From positions 21,315,617 through 21,379,616 of the forward strand of contig NC_087261.1 in the NCBI RefSeq assembly GCF_037042905.1: a stretch of DNA of 64,000 nt, written 5' to 3'. Numbering within the stretch: the stretch's first letter is position 1; every line of letters begins with the position of its first letter. Under the pieces are notes generated by a model that was not told the origin of the DNA, made no database searches, and was given only the letters and a program-made list of their open reading frames with translations. Below are positions 1 through 44,430 of the stretch, piece after piece. Origin of the DNA: Lytechinus pictus (Eukaryota > Echinodermata > Echinoidea > Temnopleuroida > Toxopneustidae). A program made the translations under genes and the position numbers.

Positions 1-619
1 TTTAGTATTTTGCTTTATTTCATTTTTTTTTGTTTTTAGTCTTTTCATATTTTTATATAGGTTTTTATTTTAAATTTATTTATTTTCATTCTTTTGGTCA
101 TATCTACATTAATTTTTAATTATTTTTTTAGCCTTTTTAATTTTTTCCCTTTCTTTCTTAATGAAATATTTTTGTATGGGGGTTTCATACATATGTTTTG
201 GCTATTTAGACTTATAGATATTTATTTTACCGAAAATAATATTGACATTATATTGATTCAGTAATACTCATGTGTTTCCATGTTCTCATATAACACCCAA
301 ACACAAAAACAATGCTGTTCATTTTTTTGGGTGCAAAATCACACTTCACAGTCAGCGGATTTCCATTAAATTTTCATTATATTTGTATAAAAAACATCTT
401 TAAAGGCATTGATATGGTAACTTTTTTATCTGCAGATTTTCTCAAGAAGGGCATGAAAGCTTTGAATAGTTTATATTCTCTATCTTATTTCCACTAAGAG
501 AGGGCAACAGCAGTGAAGAGAAGTGAAGAACATTTTCCTGATTTCCATTTGTCTTTTACCTTTAACTAAAATTAACATTAATGTTTCAAATTAATCAAAG
601 TATTGTTTTTTCTCTGTAG
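1..619. other. Intron of SLC44A1 upstream of its first visible exon
   Basis: AT-rich sequence without a supportable exon. A pyrimidine-rich acceptor (ttttttctctgtag) ends it at 619. Nothing else recognised. Confidence 0.6.
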
Positions 620-12533
<11,914 letters not shown>

Positions 12534-12604
12534 CGCGTTTCAAAATCATCACCGTTATTCTGAAGCAGACCACTTTCTTGACAATAGCCTTTATGATAAA
12601 ATAT

Positions 12605-12779
12605 AATAAAATTGTTTATTGAAATTTTTATTACGATATTTTGAATGTTCCATTTTTCCTAATTCTGCTCATGAAACCGAATAAAGAAGGACATAAGGAC
12701 ATATTATGTGCTGAAATTCTTGCCTTTTTTATTGAAAAAGATAATTAAATTTTTAAAAGTTAGTACTGTGCGGAATAAA
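12605..12779 (+). terminator. Candidate polyadenylation signals of SLC44A1
   Basis: AATAAA hexamers occur at 12605-12610, 12680-12685 and 12774-12779, which is 72-250 nt after the stop codon. The sequence does not show which one is used. Confidence 0.5.
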
Positions 12780-14110
12780 GAACGCGTATGACAAGTTATT
12801 TATTTAGTACTTATGATAGAAGCTCTGTATATATTACAGATAATAAATTATATAATTATGATTATACAAATTCGACGCAAATACTATATCAAAGAAGCTT
12901 ATATACATATTCTTTATAAGACTTAAGTATTATTCTGGTTTTTTTTTATAAACATATTGAGTATTGTGGGTAAATTACTTCCGTCCATGTTTCTTAGAGG
13001 AAGTTGAATAGAAATGTTTTTTTGTATTTGTTGTTTGTGTGTGTTCCATCAAATTACTGTGCATTCAGTGCACTTTGTAAGGGCAAATTGAAATGATTAA
13101 TGCGATGAATTTGTATTTTTTTTACATTGCTGTATGTACACGAGTTTAATTTCCTTGTTTTCAGGGTCTATAACACGATTTCAATTTCCTTAACAGTACC
13201 TAAAAATAAATAAATCACATCATATATATATATACTTGCGCATTATAGAAGCAAAAATTAGTGAAGAGTTTCCACCCAAACGCCTTGGAAAAACACTTGC
13301 GTCTTTTGAAGTCATCACCTATTTCGAGGGCACTCTCTCTTAAAATTTGTCCCGACCGATAAGCTAATAAAAAAGGGGTCCGGGTGCACTAAAATCACCC
13401 AGAAAGTCGGGCCCCAGAAATACAATATTTGACATAAATTTGTATTGTCATTTTTTTAATTACTCATACTTCTTCATCCTCCTTTATAACCACTCTGGTA
13501 CCCTGAGAACAACTGCGTACATGTATATTCCGTCCATGCTTGAATTTTTTGTATGTTGAAAAGTATATGAAACTTTGTGTTATAAAAAAAAAACCGTGAA
13601 AAAATCTCATTATGTAATACTCTTCAACCTGCAATTCAAAACGTGTCCTCCCTCTAAACTTTAGGAAATGCTTAAAAGATAATCAAGGCTCAACTACAGT
13701 TCGATTTCAAAGATTAAACATCTCTGTCAATTTCAATTATTACATTCTGTACAGATTCTAATTTCTAAAAATGTATGTTGGTTTTATTGTGCATTGTAAG
13801 ATATTTAATTTTATGTTGATTGTGCATCCTGTTTGAAGATTGTTAATAAATTGTGAACTATACATTTTTTATGATTATTTTGTATTATATTTTGTATCAA
13901 TCAAAGGTGGCGAGTATCTGGTATTAAACTTTCCAGTCTTGCAAACGAGTATACTTGTATCTTAGTCACGTATTACAGCATTAGTGATAAGTTTAGTTTT
14001 TATGATCACACCCAATGCAATTCGATTCAATATCAATGCTTCAAGGGATCAATCAACAGTTAATTCATTGTCCGAGTTAGGGACAATGAAATAACTTAGA
14101 AATTTCCTAT
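12780..14110. other. Convergent intergenic spacer between SLC44A1 and receptor 1
   Basis: AT-rich spacer separating two genes whose 3' ends face each other. Short (TA)n tracts are present, for example near 13225. No coding exon or clear mobile element was seen. Confidence 0.5.
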
Positions 14111-14420
14111 ATTAACCATGTTGACAGCAATGACAACCAAGCATTTAAGAAAAGGTTGCTTTCAACACTAAATGTCCCCTGGAATGTTTTCTCAAATCAG
14201 CCAATAATCTCATCAGCGAAAACTGCATGGAATCGTAGGTTTTCATACAAGTCATATGAATCTTTCTGACCACTCAGAACAGAAAGTAGTCTCTGACACA
14301 GTTCGATATTGAATGCCACCAAATATGGGCTATACAGGCTCTCTTGCACTGTTACACCCTCAAATCATCATCATCATCCCATCTCCAGCACACCAACATA
14401 TAGGCATTTATTCAAACGAT

Positions 14421-34248
<19,828 letters not shown>

Positions 34249-34909
34249 AGCTAATTAAGCACGAGAGACAAGGACGTTTTTTAATAAAAAGTTCGTCATC
34301 GACAGGCTTCTTTTTGATTGCGGGTCTAGTTACAAACTGACCAGTCCAGTCCGAATGGCGCAAGAGTACCAAAGATCCAGCCAAGGAACACAAAGAGCAG
34401 AAAGAGCTCGCCTGAATATTCATCAGCAACTAATTTGCGGATTCAAAGGTGGTTCAAATTTAGTCTTCTCTTATCATACTCGAAGATTCTTCAACATATA
34501 GCTTCAGCCAACATCTGTGCATCTTTGTCTTATAAAGTTGATCCAATTTGGCATGAACTGTCGCTCTCTGGGAACCATTAGTTTCACGATTCAAACGATA
34601 TTTGCTGTCATAAAAACACCTTTGTTTGTTCACCGATGCTACTCAAACAAGTCAGACAATACATCCATAATCATGAAATTTATCACACATTAATTCACGA
34701 AGATCGTGCCAGTATACTCTTGGTGAATTCATCAAACTTGTCATTCATCGACTTCTCTGTAAGAATATTTTTGTCGTCATGAAATTTTGTACCGTTTAAC
34801 TTCCCGGTTCATTTCTCGGTGTACTTTAAATGAAAACAAAAGGAAGAAAGTTGTGATTTCACAATCGATTGAAACTTTTTGGTGAACTTGGGATATTAAA
34901 CATAATATG

Positions 34910-36045
34910 AAACTAGATTTTAATTCGTCATGCGGACGAATTAGGTGGTCTGTCGTAGAAAGATAAATATTATTAGATAAACATACATAGTTATTTAAAC
35001 AAATGAGTTGATATTAGATTGAAAGATAAATAGACAGTCAGATAGACATACACATTTAAACAGATACACATGAGAAAAGATAGATGGATGGAGAGATAAA
35101 TGATAAGTGGATAGATTAATAGAAGAAAGGTAGATAAATTGTATCTTTAAATATAGATAGACAGATAGATAAAGAAATATATATGAACAGATAAATACGT
35201 ATTCGATAGATAAACATTAGATAGATAAATAGATAGATGGATTGATAAATAGATAGATAGATAACGATTGATGACAAAAATTACGATGATGATGAGGATG
35301 ATGATAATAATGATTGATGACAAATAAGATGATGATAAAGGTGATTATGATATTATATATACACAGATGGACAGACAGAAAATATATCGATATATTTATT
35401 GATAGATAAACAGATAGAATAACATATTAAAGGGAATTAATAGATATATAGATATTAGATAGACAGACATATAAACATACATAATTATTCAAACAGATCA
35501 ATAGATATTAGAAAGATAAAAAGATAGACATACAGATAAACATACATATTTGAACAGATAGATGGATAGTCGGATAGATAGTTTAGATGGATTGGAGGAT
35601 ATATAAAATATAGGTGGATAGATTGATAAAAGATAGATAGATAGGTAGAGAAACATACATAACTATATAGATTTTAATTCGTCATGCGGACAAATTAGGT
35701 GGTCTGTCGTATAGATAGATAAACATAAAAAAATATTTAAACAGATATTAGATTGAAAGATAGATAGACAAACATACATACATATTCAAACAGATACATA
35801 ATAATATATATAAATTTAGATGGATGGATGGATGAATGGATGGATGGAGTGATGGATGGAGAGATAAAATGGTGGTTATATTGATAAAACATAGATAGAC
35901 AGACAGATATCATTATGTAGAGATAGATATATAGATATATATGCCATGTAGGTAGATAGATAGACAGATAAATAGATAGAAAGATAGATAGATTTATAAC
36001 ATAGATAGCGGATAGATAAACGTATATGATTCGATAGATATAATA
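34910..36045. repeat. Degenerate (GATA)n/(GATG)n region
   Basis: gatagataga and gatggatgg tracts mixed with a repeated phrase 'ttttaattcgtcatgcggac' (34918 and 35671). It is absent from the equivalent place in copy 2, so it is an expansion or insertion upstream of receptor 1. Confidence 0.8.
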
Positions 36046-36157
36046 TTAAAAAAAGTGATTATAATCTGTTTTATTTTGCAATATTTTTACTATTATTCAC
36101 TAAAATTCTTATAAATGATCGTGCGCAGGAAAGAAAGAAAAAATAAATAAATAATGT

Positions 36158-36246
36158 TCACCCTCGAACTCGAACCCCTGTCTGCATGATTGAATGAGAC
36201 GCAAGTCTGACGCCTAACCGATTGAGCTACAATATTTCCCGTAGAC
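36158..36246 (-). mobile_element. tRNA-like SINE head
   Basis: On the minus strand: A-box-like TAGCTCAATCGGTTAGGCG and B-box-like GGGGTTCGAGTTCGA with a plausible spacing. Acceptor pairing is poor. Confidence 0.5.
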
Positions 36247-36369
36247 TTTACACGTATGCAAAATACGAGAATCTCAAATCCAATTTTGCAAGTGAAATAC
36301 GGGCATGATCCCGGCATCTAATCGGAAAATGAAGGCAACATTAGCGAAAGCTTAGGATCTCAGCTACAA

Positions 36370-37385
36370 CATACTAAAAGCTCAGGGAAAACTGACTTAA
36401 AAAAAAAATGGAGATATGGCTCACGAAATAGAGGAATGTAGAATCAAGTTTTGAGAAAAAGTCATGTCCCATAGAGATTACACGCAAAATGAGTAAAAAT
36501 GACATGCCTTTAATTTTTGCAATTTTTTAGGATGATTCGTTTATTAAAATGAAAAAAAAAGGCAATAACTCCAGAGGAGTAAGACCTAAGCTACAACATA
36601 TCCAAAATTGGGCGAAAATTAATCAATATTCACGGAGTTAGAGCCAAATTTGCATAATTATAATGACGTCATAACACGCAAAATTGATATTTTGACTTCC
36701 GACGCCATTTTGATGACGTCATAATATACGTTAGGGTCCAATGAGACATAAAATCATATGTATGATTCATATTCTATCGAAATATGAAAAAAATTGGGGT
36801 TTCCGTTCGTTCTGAAGAGCTACAGTGAATTTTTAATAGGCATGTTTTTGCCCATATAGAGCCTAAGGAAAGAGCTCGCGCGCACGCGTGCTGCAAACTT
36901 TAATGGGTGCTCATTCCCTCTTTAATGATCGTAGAGAGCAGATCGAGGTATCACTTTGATCAGAATTATATCATTAATGAATACACATAGAAAAAACAGC
37001 GAATTCATGCTCCATGACGCCGTTACGCACGAAAACGCGCGCACGTACGTGCGCGTCATGACCTCTTTATGACCTTTGATAACATTGACAGTTGATTTTT
37101 AAACTAAAGTTTATTTGATGTAAATATGATTGATTATTGATGATCCGTTATGTAGATATGATGAAATAAAGAATTTTACAAAACGGCGCGTAGATGACGT
37201 CATCATGACCAGATGACTCTGAAAAGCTTAGTGGAGCGTCTCTATGGTAGACTTTATATATGACGAAAAATTCAGCGAAATTGATGCAGCCGATTTGGAG
37301 AAAAGTTACTGACAAACATAGGTGCGAAAAATAAATAAAGAAAATTCTGACGAAATTAAGAGGTGATCTGTCAGAGACAGAACAC
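36370..37385. other. Upstream spacer of receptor 1
   Basis: Contains repeated 'tgacgtcat' phrases (near 36663, 36714 and 37193) and CG-rich acgcgcgcacgtacgtgcgc near 37030. No exon was recognised. Confidence 0.35.
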
Positions 37386-37599
37386 TTAAAAAATAACCGC
37401 CTCATGAGTAAACATGGCCATGATGAAAGTAGTGAATTATTATCGAGAGCGATGCGTCATTTTCATTTAAATTCATTGCTTTTATTAGCAAAGGCACTGC
37501 GTGATGTAGGGGACTTGAGGATAATTCCGCCGTTCCGTGACAATCACATGCCCTCTGAATTTTTTCTCTTTACCCCACCTCTCTATATTAATATTAATA

Positions 37600-37745
37600 G
37601 CTCTCTTTCTATTTCTGTCTGTCTCTGTCTCCCCTCTCTCTTCATCTTTTTTTCTTTCGCCCTCTCTCTCTATCTCTTTCTCTCTCGTCCCGCTCTCTTC
37701 TTTCCCTTTGCACTCCCTCTTCCCCCTCTCCATGCTCTCACTGAC
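37600..37745. repeat. CT-rich tract, shared with copy 2 at 50060-50185
   Basis: ctctctctctatctctttctctctcg in copy 1 and a matching ctctctctctctcacacc region in copy 2. Confidence 0.8.
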
Positions 37746-37894
37746 TCTCTTCGTTCTTTTTCTTCTACCACTTACGGAGGGGGGGGGGGGTGCATGCAAT
37801 GTGAGCTTTACCTAGTCTGCAATCACAGACTCATATATGACATTAGCAGGCCTAGAATAAAGACTAGACTCCAAAGGATCTGCCCGCCACAGTA

Positions 37895-38743
37895 GGGGAA
37901 GGCGGGGTAAGTTGAGCATAGGGGCAAGTTGAGCCACCTCCCCCAGGCCAATAATGAATGAGTCAGACATCGTGGTGGTGTCATGTATTGATGACCCATT
38001 ACATAACCCTTTACCCAACCATTTGTTTTCGACTTTGAAACAAAAAGTACTTTTTTAGACGGAAAAATAAAAAAAAAAGTAAAAAAGAGTGTAAAATAGA
38101 GGAGTGCTTTTTACCCACACACGTCTTTAAATATAATAAAGAAATAAGAACAATATTGTTAGTCCAGGTATGGATCTTCATTCTTGTCATAGTCTTTTAA
38201 ATGATGGATGCATAAGAAATGTGTGGATGTGAAATATCGCATTAAGTTCGGACTGGGGTACTTTAAGCCAGCCAACATGGGGCAAGTTGAGCCATGGTAA
38301 TTCTTATGGTAATAAGAATGAAAAAATTAAAAAAACTCGAAAAGCCATTGATATGCAGGCAAAAAGGTGTAAATTCACATGACAGTTCTTTTACTTTTAG
38401 AGGATGTTAGTATTTATAGATAATTAGCAAGTGAAAAGACTTGAAATGAAAAATTAACATGCTGCTTCTTCCCGCATACATTTTGTACATAGTTTTTTTG
38501 GCTCATCTTACCCCAGAAGGTGGCACAACTTACCCCACATATGGGGCAAGTTGAGCCATTTGACATCGATTTTTTCAAAGGTCACAATGAATTTCAGTTT
38601 GGGGGTAGAAAGTTATATATAGGTGAAAAATATTTCCCAAGAATCAAATTTAAAGGCTAGGTACTTATTTTTACAATATTATTAGTCATATCAATTCTAA
38701 CATGCAAAATGCAAAAAGTGTCACAACTTACCCCGCCTTCCCC
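37895..38743. mobile_element. TA-flanked inverted-repeat element (849 bp)
   Basis: Ends GGGGAAGGCGGGGTAAGTTG and its complement CAACTTACCCCGCCTTCCCC, each flanked by TA (37893-94, 38744-45), which is Tc1/mariner-like targeting. The internal motif 'ggggcaagttgagcca' recurs. Copy 2 has the empty site (cacagta...catagtgaatc near 51192). Confidence 0.85.
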
Positions 38744-40113
38744 TACATAGTGAATCTAGTCTCACTACTTCACACTCTTCATTATGCACAATGCGAATTG
38801 TGAAAACCGGGGGTCTGTGCCTGCAGACTAAGCCTTACCGATTACCTTTCACGGGAAAATGTCAATATTATCGGAGAAATAGACAAAGACCAATCATCGT
38901 TTCCAAAGTTACTTTATGCGTGTAATACTTTAAATGGGATCACTTGACAGTATTCATTTTTAAACCCTATATACTAGTTCTTAAGGCTTAAAGACCTATA
39001 CTAATTGATACTGCAGTTAAAACAACATCAATACGATAATTTAAAACACCGACATTATGTACATTTTCTTGAATATTAAACCAATTTCTATGGATGCTTG
39101 TGGTTAAATTGACTTTTTTCCACACACAATGAACAGTGTTTCCGCGGTGAGGGTTTCTGTTTCCTAAACCATGGTAGTTTTTGTTTCGGTCACTTGTTTT
39201 CCTGAATATGGTTGTTTTATATAAGCTTCGTCATTAGCTACTTGGTAAGCCTATGCACTATCTAATATGTGCAAGTTTTTTTCTTTCGAGATACGGTGGG
39301 GGGGGGGGGGGGGTAGCTTGGATTTTTGTGAATGAAATATAAATCCAATCTCATGAATTCGCTTAATCATTAGCAGAAGCAACAAGTCAAAATATTACAA
39401 TTTGTAGTTTTTCAGTCAATGCACCCGATCTACAATTTGCCTTAATTTATTTCATTATCCAATGACAATGAAGGTCTTTCCATGCATTATTTTTATCATT
39501 ATTTCTACATGCTCTGTGATCGCTGAACATTCATGACATTATAGCTGAAACCCCATGAATTATGAATGTGTGAGTGATGAGTCAAAAACAGATTCTTGGA
39601 CTGATTTTGATTTCGACTTTGCTCTCCTTGCTTTCAAAATATTACCCTCGCTCTTTGTCACTGGCGTACAAATGAGGGGGGGGGGGGATTCCACGGCTGA
39701 TAAAAAAAAAAACGAGAGAGAAAGTAAAATTGGAGAGGCAGAAATGAAACATGATATTATTTATTAAATATGACGTCAAAAATAAATCACAAAAGTAGAA
39801 ATTCATTTAAAAAAGGCGATAATTTTGGCTCACTCGCTTCCCCGCCCGCGATTATTAATAGCAGTTTCCCAATAAAGCCCATGTTTTGCCCCTCCAATTC
39901 TGGGATTATTATGCAACCGTCCGTATGAATATTGTAAAACAATAACATACACCTTTAAGTGGATTATGGAATATTAACATGAATCTTATAATCCCACAAA
40001 CGATTAGTATATTCAGAATCCATCGTAGGCAAATACACGTGTGATTGTGATTTTTACATTAGAAAATTTCCCGTTTCATAAAACTTGTTATAATAACAAA
40101 TTTGCAATAACAG

Positions 40114-40732
40114 TTAAAGGGGTACTCCAGGCTTAATTTGATATGATTTGAACAGATTAAGAAAAATCAGAAAAACAAAACACTAAAAATTTGATCAAAA
40201 TCGGACAAGGAATAACAAAGTTATGGCATTTTAAGGATATGCATTATTCCGGTGAAACAGTTCTAGGCATGTCTTCATGGATATTCAATGAGCAAACTGA
40301 TGATGTCATATCCCCACTTGTTCTTTTGTATTTTATTATATGAAATAAGGTTTATTCAAAATATTTCCTTCAAGAACCAACAATATTGGGATAACAACTG
40401 ATTGAGTGCATTTGATATTTATAGCTGCAATTCATTCCACTACAAGGTAGACATACATGTATCATTCACACATGTATGAAAAAATGAAACAATTATGATT
40501 TCATGTAATAACAAAAGAAAAAGGAAAGTGTGGATGTGACATCATCAGTCCATTTAATGAATATTCATGACGACGTGCGTATAACTGTTTTCACAATATA
40601 TTGCTGAAATTCATAATTCCATAACTTCGCTTTTTATTATCAGATTTTGATGAAACTTTCAGCATTTTGCTTTGTGAATTTCACTCTATTTATTTAGATA
40701 TAAATATATCCAGCCCGGAGCATCCCTTTAAA
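40114..40732. mobile_element. MITE with TTAAAGGG ends
   Basis: TTAAAGGGGTACTCCAGGCT at the left and the complement of TTAAAGGGATGCTCCGGGCT at the right. No coding. Confidence 0.75.
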
Positions 40733-40823
40733 GCTACTGAAATCCTTCAATCTGATTGACTGATAGAAAATTGGTATAGAAATGCTGCCTTTGTTACTAT
40801 AACAAGTCTTAATAAATCGCGAT

Positions 40824-41007
40824 CCAGGTGGGTGTTTCATAAAGCTGTTCGTAAAGTTACGCACGACTTTACGCACGACTGGAACATGATCTCAGGTGCT
40901 AAGTGAGCTACATAGGGATACATCGTGTGGCACAAGAAAGGTCACCAGTCGTGCGTAAAGTTGTGCGTAACTTTTAATACGAACAGCTTTATGAAACACC
41001 CACCTGG
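40824..41007. mobile_element. Short MITE with CCAGGTGGGTGTTTCATAAA ends
   Basis: About 55-bp inverted arms (ccaggtgggtgtttcataaa ... cgcacgactgg) enclose about 60 bp. The 184-bp element is intact on both sides. Confidence 0.85.
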
Positions 41008-41212
41008 TATATATCGTCTGAAATATATAGTAACACGTAAGTCATGTTTAAAAATTTTGACAGATATTTTTTTTAATTATTATTATACTGAATTAAAGTA
41101 TTCCATTCTATTATTTTTCTGAAAGTCAACATGATTGTTGTTATAAAGACAATTACAACCCGCGTCCAGTGTTCGTAAATTTCTGCTCCTACAGAGTGCG
41201 AGCAGTGGCGGA

Positions 41213-41270
41213 TTCCGGTAGGGGCACTGCCCCGGGCACATCCGGTCCGTGCCCCCTCCCCCTAAGATTT
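41213..41270. mobile_element. hAT-like end fragment
   Basis: CAGTGGCGGATTCCGG followed by a G/C-run section. The partner end is missing. Confidence 0.45.
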
Positions 41271-41279
41271 CTTAGCGTT

Positions 41280-41930
41280 ATAGACACAATGAAATGTGAC
41301 ATAATTATTATAGCAGGTGACGTAAACTGTAATGTTCTTGCTAAACACTTATCAAGCATGACCAAAAAATATGTTGCTATAAAAAAAATGTTTATTCGCT
41401 GGTTCAAGTCAATACCAAAGAACCAACAAGAATTAGAAATGCTTCTGCTACACTGATTGACCATCTATTAACAAAGAACACCCAAAACGTAGTGAATCAT
41501 GGTGTAATTCATAATGGAATGAGTGACCATTCGATTAGCTTCCTGACCTGGAACTCTAAGATTTGTGCTCGGTCAAAATTTATCACTTTCAGAAGTTACA
41601 GCAAGCTCAATGGTGATTACTTTAGGAATGATATTTGCAACCAGAATTGGGAAAGAATAGATCAATGTAAATCAGTTGATGATGCCGTCGAATTATGACA
41701 AAATATATTGTTACAAGTTGTTGAAAAATATATGCCAAATCGTTCTAAAAGAATAAGTACAAAGGATCCCTTGGATAAAATGCAAATATTTATAAAATCG
41801 TAAAAAACATGACAAACTTAAAAAAGAAAAACTTGCAAACTGAAAAATGACAAAATATGTGCGAGTACAGAATATTACGAAGTAAGGGAACAAATGAAGG
41901 AAATCAAAGAAACGATATTACTCTGATAAA
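41280..41930 (+). mobile_element. LINE fragment: APE-type endonuclease and linker
   Basis: Frame-shifted coding with AGDVNCNVL (GDxN motif), then ATLIDHLLT...HNGMSDHSISFLTW (SDH motif) and FITFRSYSKLN...DICNQNWERID. A stop follows at about 41698. It lies between the two duplicated blocks. Confidence 0.8.
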
Positions 41931-41941
41931 TTTACAAGTTG

Positions 41942-42134
41942 TACACTCTAAAAAACGAAAGAGCAAACTTCGCTCTTAAAGAGTGTGTATAGTGACTGCA
42001 CTTCGGAGTGCTGATTTGTCTAGTTCAAATTTGAACGATAAAAAATAGCACTACTAAGTGCAGTTACTATACACGCTCTTTAAGAGCTAAAATAGGTCTT
42101 CGTAGGCTCGTAGCTTATCGTTTTTTAGAGTGTA
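41942..42134. mobile_element. Palindromic MITE, ACACTCTAAAAAACGA ends
   Basis: Terminal arms ACACTCTAAAAAACGA/TCGTTTTTTAGAGTGT plus a second pair of arms inside (gctcttaaagagtg...tatagtgactgcac and complement). The whole 193 bp could fold as one hairpin. Confidence 0.85.
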
Positions 42135-43650
42135 AGGTAAACCCTTAATACTATAATTACAATTATTATTATTATTATTAATCATTATTTATATAAAATT
42201 ATAATCCATACTTATCATAATTCATATAATTACATGTACTGTATATGCATAATCGTAATTTTGATTTTGATTAGAATCATTATTATAATTGTCATTATAT
42301 AATTATAATTACAATTATAATTGTAATTAGAATTACAATTATGCTTATAAATATAAATGTGATGATAATAATAGAATATGTTAATTTCCATTAATGTTTA
42401 TTTTTAAACTACTAGGGATATTGGGGATTAGAACAAGCAGAAGTCAACAATCCGTGTCGTTCCATTGATGTCATATCCGCTACGCGCGTATGCACAATAA
42501 GCGCGTAAATATGCGAGTTGTCGAGAATTAAATCGCGCTGATATTATGGTATCCGCAATCACTGCAGAAAGCAATATGTTGCACGCAATCAAGTGGGGAT
42601 ATCAGCCCAATCCAACTATACCCGTTGCTAAAGGGCGGCAACGGGCAGAAATCTTGTTAACTTTGCCCGTTGCCCTTAACCACATTGGTTTGTTGTTTTG
42701 AAGGCATGGTCAAATACATGACCCCTCCTTTGGCCAATCAGAGGAACGGATTATTCGACATTGTTAAACAGAGGTTTATAACTATAAATACTACTCAATT
42801 GACTACTATAATAGTAGTATAACCTGAACATTTCATCTTTTTCTATATTCTGTATGAATGCCCAGAGCTTAGCCATGAATTTTCCCTAATGCATGTTGAT
42901 GTTGTTGTTTGTATTAGGCGTTCATTCATACAAAATATTTACACATGAATTTAGGACAGAGTTTATCACACAATTGTCAGATACATTGTTTTCACAGAAA
43001 CTTGGTTCAAGAGCTGTATTTCCACTTTGTAGAATATTAATCAGTATTCTTTAAAAAAGATGTAGACCACGTACAGAGGAGAGGTGGAGGGGTATGTTTA
43101 TTTGTATCTAATGACGATTAACTCGTATACAATACCATGAATACACGTGACAATCTGAATTTTAGTAATGAAAGAAATACCTTATTTATCAAAATGTTAT
43201 CAAGTAGACATGAAATGACTCAGTGATCGTGTCCCTAAACTGTAACTCAGATATGTTTAACAATTCTTTGCGGAAATATCTGTGTAATATAACCCATGAT
43301 AAGTACAAACAGCGAAAAGACACTCGACATACATTTTGTTTTAATAGGTGGAAGTGAGGGACAATTCATTTTGTATTTGAGAAGGCGGATAGGGGGATAT
43401 CTATTCGACATTCGGTTACCCGGCATTGATTCGAAACAATATTTTCTTATGCTGCGACTTGGATTCGAAACTAGGACCCTCAAACTGAAAGTTTATGGTT
43501 GACCAATCCTCCACACAGACTAGCCTCTTGATCTGTTTGTTGTTACCATCTTGGCAATGTAACCTGTCATTTTGATAAGTTTTTATATGATAACACCCTC
43601 TAGAATTTGATTAAATCATAGTATTTCAAGAGAAGAATCATGAGTTTTTC
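42135..43650. other. Spacer between the receptor duplications
   Basis: Low-complexity aattataatt stretch (42150-42370), then unique AT-rich sequence. 43290-43500 has an open frame without recognised similarity. No gene is supported. Confidence 0.4.
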
Positions 43651-43918
43651 ATGTTCACAACCATGGCAACCAAGCATTATACAAAAATTGATTTTTTGAT
43701 TGTCCTCTAGAATGTTCTCCTAAACCAGCCAATATAGTCCCATCATCAGCGCAAACTACATCTAGTCTTAGGTTCTCATACATGCCATATGGATCGTAGC
43801 CTTTCTCACCAGTCTTTGATACATCTCGGTACTGCCCACAAATGTGGACTTACACATATTCAGGCTCTCTTACACTGTTACACCCTCTAATCAACATCCC
43901 ATCTCAAGCACATCAACC

Positions 43919-44330
43919 TGATATTTGGAACAACTTTCCAGACAATATTAAGTCATGTTCAACAATATGTTCAACAACAATTAAAACTACTATCAAAAGA
44001 AAAACAATCGAATCATTTGCATCCCCTCTTCAAGTTAATTATTCAACTGCTCTTTACTGCACCTGCATTGCACCCACTTGATCAATGAAGAAAGAAATTT
44101 ATGTACCATTTTACGAGGCCGCCATCATTTTCAAGCTTAACCGCATACGATGGCGGTCTCCTGCATTCATTTAAACTGTTATTTTCTTTTAATTGAACAT
44201 TGCTTCTTGTTACCTATTTTTCATTGCTTTATTATGACTATTGCTTTATTGTTTTGTAAAACTTAAATGTATCACCTAGATGTTATGTTGCATATTCATC
44301 TTGAATGCAATAAAAAAAAAAAATAATCAA
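43919..44330 (+). mobile_element. 5'-truncated LINE 3' end inserted in the receptor 2 3' flank
   Basis: Starts with DIWNNFPDNIKSC...TTIKTTIKRK, the usual C-terminal 'WN.LP..IK....FK..LK' of LINE ORF2, then a 3' UTR and an A-rich end. Copy 1 (near 14397) lacks it, so it inserted after the duplication; a short 'atcaa' may be the target repeat. Confidence 0.75.
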
Positions 44331-44430
44331 TAAGCATTTATTTAGAAAAAAATATGCAAATTATTTGAACGCATCTAGGACATCATACTCTGAATCGTCA
44401 TCATCGGGAATCTTTGCTTCATCAGGATTC

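Noticed and set aside
37404..37895. 163-residue plus-strand open frame, with a similar one at 49901
   Set aside because: Similarity reflects the segmental duplication; the rest is CT-rich low complexity and the frames diverge after about 40 residues.
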